64,000 bases of DNA. It comes from Planctomycetota bacterium. GTDB taxonomy: Bacteria > Planctomycetota > UBA8742 > UBA2392. The DNA is taken from contig JAOSKM010000003.1 in assembly GCA_027493625.1 (NCBI GenBank), positions 725,028 through 789,027 of the forward strand. The letters are read 5' to 3'. A program made the position numbers and the translations under genes. This document shows positions 17,065-24,053 of this stretch, in pieces. The notes beneath the pieces are model-generated. The model did not search any database. It was not told the origin of the DNA and worked only from the letters and a program-made list of their open reading frames with translations. The stretch's first letter is position 1; each line of letters opens with the position of its first letter.

Positions 17065-18432
17065 CTACCAACGAATCTGTTCGAACATGCGCATCAGCTT
17101 GCGGCCGCGTTCGGGGCCGATGTGGCTGATGTGGGCGATGCGGCCTCTCAAATGCTCGCGGAAGTCGGGCAGGTTCTCGCGGTTCTGCCCGGCCGGGCCG
17201 TGCTTGATGCAGTTGTGCAGGATGGCCTTCAGCGTGTCGTAGTCGCGGCGCGAGACGTTGGTCTTCTCGTTCACCACCACGCCCGTAACCCGCTGCTGCC
17301 GGCCCTTGCGCATGATGCGCGTCTTTTTCTCGTTCAGGCGCAGGCCTTCCGTGCGCACGATCTGGCGTATCAACTGCAGCAGGTGGCCGGCGCCCTTGGC
17401 CAGATCTTCGTTGCCGCTGAAGGTCAGGTCGTCGGCGTAGCGCGTGTACTCGGCGCCGAAACGCTGGGCCAGCGCGTGCAGCCGCTTGTCCATGCGCAGC
17501 ACGATGGCGTTGGCCATGCCCGGGCTGGTGGGCGCGCCCTGGGGCAACTCGGGGTGGTAGCGCCTAGCAGCGTCAGGGTGTATGTGAACTGTGGCCCATC
17601 TCCAGCGGCCATCTTTCTTGATGCTGGCGTCACGGATCCGGTAGGTCATCAGGTTCGCCAGCGCAACAGACACGCCGCGGCCGTAGCCCATGTTGCGCAG
17701 GTAGCCCGAGACGCGCCGGAAGGTGAAACTGGGAAAGAAGTCCTCAATGTCCACGCTGATCACGACGTCTTTGCCCACGTGGGCGGTGGCGCTGCTGAGG
17801 GCGTCGCGACCTTTACGGAAACCGTGGGCGGCCTCATGCACAGGCAGCTTGGACACCAGCTTGGCGTGCAAAGCGCGCTGTACGGCCTTCATGCGCGGCA
17901 TGGGAACCATCAGGATGCGGCTGCCGCCGGATTTTTTCTGTAGCTCCTTCAATGTGTAGTGGGTCGGTTCCTCCAGGCTCGGCCGCGACGCCAGCCAGAT
18001 GATCTCATTGCGCGGCGCGCCAAGCAGATCGGCCAGGTCGTCCAGGTGGGCGATCTCCGGCAGGCCGTGGCTGCGCAGCTTGATCACGTCAGTATGCTGG
18101 TCGGGCGATTCCCGCGTGCCGCCAAGGTGCGACAGCGGCCCGCCTGTAACGCGGCCGGTCAGGGGATTCATGCCGCCCAGGTTCTGGTCTTTCACCGGAT
18201 CAAGAGGCCTGGCGCTGCGCTTCTGGCGGAAGTGCAGGCCGGTGTTGCGCTCGTCGGTCGCGGCTGGGCGGGGCGCGGCGCCGTAGGTCTGTGGCGGTTG
18301 TGCGTATGGCTTCTGGGGTGACTGGTAGCGGGCGGGCTGGTCGTTGTAGGGCTTGTCGGCGTAGTCTTTCTTCAGGCTGCCGCCGTAGGGGTCTTTCTTC
18401 TTCTTGCCGAACAGCCAGTCGAAGAGTCCCAC
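17065..18432 (-). CDS. Retron-type reverse transcriptase
   Basis: 455 residues from the GTG at 18432 ('GLFDWLFGKKKK'); the open frame runs further upstream to 18774, but that part is the RNA gene. The polymerase core spans about 150-400: 'SVDIEDFFPSF' (227-237), 'LPQGAPTSPGMANAI' (296-310) and the catalytic 'YADD' (332-335). Retron-specific features are present. The X region 'SATAH' (214-218) sits in the HGFRKGRD context in place of NAxxH, and the Y region 'VTGVVVNE' is at 382-389. The first 110 residues are rich in Lys, Pro, Gln and Tyr and unlike usual retron RTs. A matching msr-msd RNA gene lies directly upstream. The enzyme should copy msd into branched msDNA. No known effector domain is fused. 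Confidence 0.92.
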   Translation of the reverse strand: MGLFDWLFGKKKKDPYGGSLKKDYADKPYNDQPARYQSPQKPYAQPPQTYGAAPRPAATDERNTGLHFRQKRSARPLDPVKDQNLGGMNPLTGRVTGGPLSHLGGTRESPDQHTDVIKLRSHGLPEIAHLDDLADLLGAPRNEIIWLASRPSLEEPTHYTLKELQKKSGGSRILMVPMPRMKAVQRALHAKLVSKLPVHEAAHGFRKGRDALSSATAHVGKDVVISVDIEDFFPSFTFRRVSGYLRNMGYGRGVSVALANLMTYRIRDASIKKDGRWRWATVHIHPDAARRYHPELPQGAPTSPGMANAIVLRMDKRLHALAQRFGAEYTRYADDLTFSGNEDLAKGAGHLLQLIRQIVRTEGLRLNEKKTRIMRKGRQQRVTGVVVNEKTNVSRRDYDTLKAILHNCIKHGPAGQNRENLPDFREHLRGRIAHISHIGPERGRKLMRMFEQIRW

Positions 18433-18454
18433 GTTTGCCCCCGGTAGGGGCGGG

Positions 18455-18506
18455 CCCAGGTGCCCGCCCGGTCCATGACGCGGGCCGCCACATGGGGCGG
18501 CCCCTA
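18455..18506. repeat. GTAGGGGC/GCCCCTAC inverted repeat between msd and RT
   Basis: An imperfect stem closes with GTAGGGGCGGGCC on one side and GGCGGCCCCTAC on the other, with smaller hairpins inside. It lies between the end of the retron a2 repeat and the RT start codon and could terminate or process the RNA. Confidence 0.5.
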
Positions 18507-18670
18507 CGGCGCGTGGGAGAGACTTCCAGCTCCCGGCCACGTCCCGTGCCGGTTTACGCAGTAAACCGGCACGGGACGTGCGATGCGTGAGAAACCACTG
18601 CGTAACGATGGGGTAGCCCCACCACACGTCGACTCGAAAGTCGTCGTAGTCAAATCTCTCCCACACGCCG
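18507..18670 (-). ncRNA. Candidate retron msr-msd RNA gene
   Basis: About 164 nt, read on the RT strand. a1 (18670-18655) and a2 (18522-18507) pair over 16 bp with one G-U. Inside, in order, are a small hairpin with stem CGACT/AGTCG and loop TTCG (18643-18630), a hairpin TGGGG-CTA-CCCCA (18621-18609), and a perfect 20-bp stem with a 3-nt loop (18580-18538) as the msd hairpin. A guanosine sits four bases after a1 (18651), a plausible branch point. The -10 box TATACT places +1 at about 18669, the first base of a1. The RT gene starts 75 bp downstream. This matches the a1-msr-msd-a2-RT retron order; exact ends are inferred. Confidence 0.75.
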
Positions 18671-18675
18671 CTGGC

Positions 18676-18703
18676 AGTATAAATGCCCGGTTCGGCCCGA
18701 CAA
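18676..18703 (-). promoter_or_regulatory. Promoter of the retron RNA
   Basis: -10 TATACT at 18681-18676 and a partial -35 TTGTCG at 18703-18698, 16-bp spacing. Predicted +1 near 18669. The -35 lies within a degenerate CGACAAT palindromic repeat (18690-18737). Confidence 0.6.
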
Positions 18704-18775
18704 TGCTTTCGGGCAGGCCGACAAGATTGCCGGCCCCACTCGTACTCCCATCTCCAACCAGCGGCCGTTCGCACC

Positions 18776-18781
18776 TACAAT
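18776..18781 (+). promoter_or_regulatory. -10 box TACAAT of the ternary-system operon
   Basis: TACAAT ends eight bases before the ATG at 18790, giving +1 at about 18788 and a 2-nt leader. It is back-to-back with the retron promoter, about 95 bp away. Confidence 0.55.
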
Positions 18782-18789
18782 GCCGGGCC

Positions 18790-19419
18790 ATGCTTGATCA
18801 CTTCCTTATTAACCTGTTCACGCGCGGCGAGGTTTTGTTCCGCAAGCCGCCCCTGGCCGTACCCGCCCGCGACCCCGACGCGCTGCGCGTGCTCGAAGAC
18901 GAGTACCGCCGCTACGCCCTCGATTTCCCCGGCCGCGCGCCCGCCTTCGAGCCCGAAACCGCGCTCAAGGCCGCCGAGCTGCTGCGCGACGCCTGCTGGT
19001 TCCTGCTCAGCCACGAAGAAGACGAAACCGAGGTTACCCGCCGCATCGAGTGGCCCGGCCTCGCAACCACGCCCGCCCAGCACGCCTCGGCCGACCTGAC
19101 CCTGCGCTTCGCGGCCCGCGTGCACCGGCGCGCGAAGGCGCTCAACCCAGGCGACGCACTGGTGCGCGCGCTGGAGAACACCCTGCGCCGACGGCCGTTG
19201 AGCGGCGTGCTGTGCGAGATCGACCAGCCGCCCCTTGAACTCGAGTTCGGCAATCACGAGGGCCTGATGCTGCTGTACGCCGAGCGCCTGGCCGCGCACC
19301 CCAAGCCGGGCTGGACGCCCGAGGGCAAGGCGCGCGAATACCTTGCACTGGTAGGGGCGGCCCCGCGCTTGCCCGACGTAGCCTTGGCGAAGGCAGGTGG
19401 CCGCCCGGAGGTCGCATGA
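18790..19419 (+). CDS. First gene of the MoxR-vWA-propeller operon, unknown domain
   Basis: 209 residues from the ATG at 18790. Soluble and mostly helical; no signal peptide or membrane helix. No catalytic motif recognised. It opens a run of five same-strand genes with ATGA-type overlaps (its stop overlaps the moxR start at 19416), so it is almost certainly a component of that system. Such operons carry system-specific accessory domains (the bpX families), and this may be one, but I cannot assign which. Confidence 0.75.
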   Translation: MLDHFLINLFTRGEVLFRKPPLAVPARDPDALRVLEDEYRRYALDFPGRAPAFEPETALKAAELLRDACWFLLSHEEDETEVTRRIEWPGLATTPAQHASADLTLRFAARVHRRAKALNPGDALVRALENTLRRRPLSGVLCEIDQPPLELEFGNHEGLMLLYAERLAAHPKPGWTPEGKAREYLALVGAAPRLPDVALAKAGGRPEVA

Positions 19420-20540
19420 GCATCGAGATCGCACAACGCCTGCGCGAGCAGGTGGTCGCCAGGCTCAAGCAGCGCTTCGTCGGCCGCGACGAGGTGATTG
19501 AGCTGATCGCCCTGGCCGTGGTCGCCGGCGAGCACCTGTTCCTGTACGGCCCGCCGGGCACGGCCAAGTCGGCGCTGATCCGCCATTTCGCGCAGGCCGT
19601 GGACGCGGCCTACTTCGAGTACATGCTCACGCGCTTCAGCGAGCCCAACGAGATCTTTCGGCCCCGTGGACATCGCGCGCCTGCGCGAGGGCGTAGTGGC
19701 CACCATCACCGAGGGCATGCTGCCGCGCGCCGAGTTCGTGTTCCTGGACGAAATCTTCAACGCCAACAGCGCGATCCTCAACAACCTGCTGACCGTGCTG
19801 AACGAGCGCACCTACCGGCGCGGCGCTGAGCTGCACAATCTTCCGCTGCTGTCGCTGTTTTCCGCCAGCAACAGCCTGCCCGAAGACGACGCCCTGCGCG
19901 CGCTGTTCGATCGATTCCTGCTCAGGTGCCACGTCTCCAACCTGCCGCGCGACAACATGAACCAGCTGCTGCGCGCGGGCTGGGAGCTCGAACGCCCGGT
20001 CAGCACCCAGCACGCCGTGAGCTCGGCCGATTTGCGCAAGCTGGCGGCCATGCTCTGGGGGTTGACCTGTCAAGAGTGGGCGAGGCCTACACCGACGCGG
20101 TGTTCAAGGTGCGCGATTTAGGCATCGACTTCAGCGACCGCCGTGCCGTGAAAGTGCAGAAGCTGCTGGCCGCCAGCGCGCTGCTCTGCGGCCGCACACG
20201 CGCCGAGGCCAGCGACCTGTGGGTGCTGCGCTACGTGTGGGACCGCGAAGAGCAGATCGGGCCCCTGCGCGCGCTGGTCAACGGCCTGCTGGAGCAGGCG
20301 GAAGGCGCCCAGGGCCACCCGCTATCGCGCCCGGCCGAGCGCGTGGATGCCGAGCAGCTCTCGCGCGAGCTGGACGCCGTGGCGGCCGAGGTCGGCAACG
20401 GCGGCCTCACGCTCGGCGGAGTCGCCCGCGCCCGCGAGCGCCTGGCGGGCCTGGCCGACCAGTGCGCCTGGGTAGAGGACGGCAACGCCCGCGAGCATCT
20501 GGCAGGCCGCGCCCGAGAGCTGCTGGCCAAGCTGGGGTGA
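19416..20540 (+). CDS. MoxR-family AAA+ ATPase, two frameshifts in the sequence
   Basis: Starts at 19416, overlapping the previous stop (ATGA). Walker A 'GPPGTAKS' at residues 45-52. The frame breaks near 19655, where an extra T turns the expected 'NEIFGPVDIARL' out of frame; it continues through 'EFVFLDEIFNA' (Walker B) and 'FSASNSLPEDD' (sensor 1). It breaks again at the G-run 20057-20061 ('AMLWG' to 'VDLSRVGEAY'), after which the C-terminal lid runs to 20540. Both breaks are one-base homopolymer-type changes, so assembly error is more likely than decay. Expected role: ATP-driven remodelling of a partner, working with the vWA protein downstream. Confidence 0.85.
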
Positions 20541-20544
20541 ACAC

Positions 20545-20599
20545 GTGGCACGGGTGTCCTCACCCGTGTCGTGGCCATGGGTGAGGACACCCATGCCAC
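20545..20599. repeat. GTGGCACGGGTGTCC hairpin repeat, second copy
   Basis: Nearly identical to 17008-17061. It sits inside the operon between moxR and the next gene, where it might attenuate downstream transcription. Confidence 0.75.
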
Positions 20600-20610
20600 G
20601 GAAGACGCCG

Positions 20611-21324
20611 ATGCACGGAAACCTCACACACGCCAGCCTTGCGCGCATCCCGGCCGACGCATTGCCGCTGCTTGGGCGTTTGCGCGCGTATGCATCGGTG
20701 GAAGTACGGCCGGACGGCGCGCACGCCTGGGTGCGCTGGGACGAGGCCGGCTTCGAGATCCTGCGCGCGCTGCTGCCCGTCGAGCGCGCGGAGTTCTTCG
20801 AGCGCGTGGACAAGCTCTGGCACCGCTGCGGCCACAGCCTACCCGCCTTCAACCTTCCCGGGGACGGCTTCCTGCCACTGGCGAGCGTGCTGACACCCGC
20901 GGCGGCAACGCTGATCGCCCCGGATACCGAGACCCTGCCCCGCGTGCTATTGGCGCTCAAGCGCTGCAACCAGCCACGACCGTCGAGTGCCATGCTGTGC
21001 GGGGTCAAAGAACTGGCCGCCTGGGCCGACATGGCAACGCACGCCGAACTGGACGCCGTGCAGGCCGCGCACAGCGGCGAGCTGGTGCTGCTGCTGGGCG
21101 AGCGCCTGCCCGCGCTGACCGGCGCCGAGCGCTTCTGGGGCGGGCGGCTGCTGTGCCCGCTGGGCTGGGCGCCGGACCCGGCCCTGCCGGAGTCCGCACT
21201 GATCGAGGCGCTGCAAGTCGCGGGCCACGAACTCGCGCTGCTGCGGCCGGGCGCGCTGGAGATCATCCCGCGCGACGCCCTGCGGCCCCTGACCCGCGCC
21301 TCCGCGCGGCTGGGGGCGCGATGA
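20611..21324 (+). CDS. Third gene of the MoxR-vWA-propeller operon, unknown domain
   Basis: 237 residues from ATG 20611, with GGAAGA six bases upstream; an in-frame ATG at 20593 is possible. Mixed alpha/beta with no signal peptide. Segments such as 'RLRAYASVEVRPDGAHAWVRWDEAGFEI' (two pieces) suggest a small beta-domain followed by helices. Its stop overlaps the next start (ATGA at 21321), implying coupled translation with the vWA protein. No named family recognised; probably an accessory (bpX-type) component. Confidence 0.72.
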   Translation: MHGNLTHASLARIPADALPLLGRLRAYASVEVRPDGAHAWVRWDEAGFEILRALLPVERAEFFERVDKLWHRCGHSLPAFNLPGDGFLPLASVLTPAAATLIAPDTETLPRVLLALKRCNQPRPSSAMLCGVKELAAWADMATHAELDAVQAAHSGELVLLLGERLPALTGAERFWGGRLLCPLGWAPDPALPESALIEALQVAGHELALLRPGALEIIPRDALRPLTRASARLGAR

Positions 21325-24053
21325 ACGAGCTCGACTACCTGCTGATCCCGCACCAGTACTTAGCCGACGTGCGCGCCCTGCAGTGGTCGCCGGCCTGCGA
21401 CGCCATCACCGACGAGCAGGGCAACACCCTGCTGCTGTCGCACTCGCTGGCGCAGCTCATTGAAGGCGCCGGCGCGCGCGACCGCCTGCCTCACTTTGGT
21501 TTTGTGCTGCACTTCCTGCAGCGCCTGCTGGATGAAGCGCCCGCGGGCTATGAAGCCCTGCGCCAGGCCTGGACCCAGGCGTCCAACATGCGCAACGCGG
21601 GCGCGCTGTTCAGTGAGCTCACCCATGCATTGCCGCGCGTGCCCGGCAGCCTTGACCTGCGCCGCCTGTGCGCCGCGTTGCGCCAGCAGACCAACCTGGT
21701 CGGCGTGCACTGGCTGGCCAAGGGCGCCGTCTCGCCGCCCCTTTCGGCCGCCGCGTTCGAAGCGCACCTGCTGCGGCTGCTGAAAGGCATGACGGCCGAA
21801 GACCTGCGCCACTGGCTGCGTCACGGGCGCGGCCCGCGCGTGGACGACAAGGCCCCGCCGCTGGAGTTGCCGGCGCCCGCGCCGCGCACCCTGGGCGGCA
21901 TGCTGGAGGACGCCCTGAAACGCAAGCGCATGGCGGGCGTGGCGCCGTTCATCGACCAGATGATCAGCGCGCTGACCCTGCCGCCGCGCCGCGTGCAGCA
22001 CAGCGAGTTGCCCGTGGGCGGCTATTCCAGCGTCACCAACCGCGGCCACCCGGACCAGATCCTGCCCGGCGAGTTCGCCGTTGATGAGCTGGAGTTTCTG
22101 CGCCGCTATGCCGAGAACGAGCTGCTGTACTGGCAGCGCGAAGAGCCGCAATCACAGGTGCGCGAGGACATGATCGTGCTCTGCGACCAGGGCGTGCGCA
22201 CCTGGGGCGACACGCGCCTGGCGCTGACGGCGGCCGCAATCGCGCTAGGCAAGCGGGCCGAGCGCCGGGGCACGCCGGTGCGCTTCGCCGCCACCGGCAA
22301 CGACGGCGCGCCAGTGAATGACGACCTGCCCGCGCTGCTGGAGGCCAGCGACCTCACGCCCAACCCCGGCCTGGCGCTCGAGCGCGTGCTGGAAGAGCCG
22401 GCACTCGAGCAGCGCGACGTGGTGCTGCTCACCCACCCGCGCAGCCTGGCCGAGCCCGACGTGCGCGCGGCCGCCAGGCGCGCCCCCGGCAACGTGCGGC
22501 TGTTCGCGCTGGCCGTGGACGAAACCGGCACGGCCGAGCTCAGTGAGCTGCGCCACGGCGAACCCGTCAGCCTGCGGCGTTTCCAGCTGGTGCACCCCGA
22601 AACGCGCGAGCGCCCAGCTGTCGCAGAAGCCGCCCCCGACGCGCCCTGGCAGGGGCCCCTTGAGCCCGTGCCCTGGCCCTTCCGCTTCGGCCTGTTGGGC
22701 CCGGCGCAGCAGTTGGCGATGGACAGCGACGGCCGCTATCTGTTCACGGCCTGCAACAACGGCCTGCTGCACGCCTGGCGCCTGGACGGCGAAGGCTACG
22801 AGCTGCTGCCCCGCGCGCTGGAGGACGGCACGCCGCTCAAGAACGCCGCGCGCATGGTGGGCGTGAAAGGCGGCGTGGCGATCCTGTACGGCCTGGCGGG
22901 CAAGCTTGTTCTCGCCCACTACGACACGGTGGCGCGGCGCGTCAGCACCCGGCGCGTGGAGCTGCCCGGCAGCGGCGAGACGCGGCTCGACTACCTGCCC
23001 GACTTCCACTGCGTGCTGGTGCGGCGCGACATCGCGGCCGACCGGCGCGCGGTCGCGCTTGACCTGGATGCGCCCGGCGACAGCGCGCGGGCCCGCGAGG
23101 CGCTGAATAAGCAGGGCGCGAGCGATGAGCCGCTGCCGCCCGTACTCAAGCTAGTCTCGCAACCCACGGGCGCGATGCTGGCCGGCGGCTCGTCGGGGCG
23201 GCCGTCGCTGGACACGCCCCGCAACGCCCTGCTGTACCAGGCGCGTGACGGGTACCTTGCCCTGTTGACCAGTCAAGAGTTCTGGAAGGCCTGGACGCCG
23301 AAGTCCGACGGCGGGCCGCTGCTGCGAAACGCGTTCGTGCGCGAGGCCGTGACGGCCGGCAACACCCTGGCCCTGCGCTTCCAGAAGGAAGGGCACGAGC
23401 ACGTGCTGCTGCTGCGCGGGCCGGAGTGGGCCATGCTGGGCGAGTTCAACTCGCAGATCGGACTGAACGGCCTGGCGATCTCGGCCGATGGCCGCCACGT
23501 GGCGTTCAAAAACAAGCCCGCCAACGTGGTGTGCTTTAACATAGATGCCGAAGCCGAGCGCGTGCAGGCCGCCACCCAGGCGCACACGCATTCGATGCTG
23601 ACCGTGGAAGCCGGCGACAAGTGGCTGACAGTCTACGGCGGCAAGTTCACCCACCTGCTGCGCTGGGACCGCGAACGCCTGGAAATCTCGTTCCTGCAGG
23701 GCGAAAACGACGTGAATGACTTCATCAAGCGCAAGCAGGACGCCGCCGCGCTTAACCCGCAACGCGTGCGGCTCAAGCCCGGCCAAGCCGGCCCCAGCCG
23801 CTACGATCACGCGCGCTTCAGCCACTATGGCTACTCCGCGGGCGGGTTGCTGTTCGCCGTTGACAACACCGGCCAGCTCGCGGTGTTCGGCGCAGGCGAC
23901 AGGCTCGTGGCCATGATCTACGTGTATCGCGGCACTGTGGCGGCCTGGCTGCCCGACGGCACGCGCTACGGCCCCGCCAGCGTCACCGGCGGCCCCACCA
24001 GCCCGCAGGCCCTGGCGAAAATCGGCGCGGCGCTCAAGAACGGGGGCGCTGAT
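21321..24053 (+). CDS. vWA-like protein with C-terminal beta-propeller (ternary system)
   Basis: About 910 residues. The helical N-domain (1-280) is followed by a vWA-like Rossmann domain: 'MIVLCDQGVRTWGDTRLAL' at 284-302, where the MIDAS DxSxS is degenerate (D289, G291, R293). From about 480 onwards repeated beta-blade segments ('LAMDSDGRYLFTACNNGLLH', 'LAISADGRHVAFKNKPANVV') form a WD-like propeller. As given, the frame runs on to 24389, overlapping the next gene by 338 bp. One more G in the G-run at 24043-24047 would place a TGA at 24051-24053, overlapping the next ATG. I give that corrected end. Likely partner of the MoxR ATPase. Confidence 0.82.

Noticed and set aside
18433..18774. N-terminal 114-codon extension of the RT frame
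   Set aside because: It overlaps the msr-msd unit and its promoter, has no protein-like conservation pattern, and the GTG at 18432 begins a sensible N-terminus.
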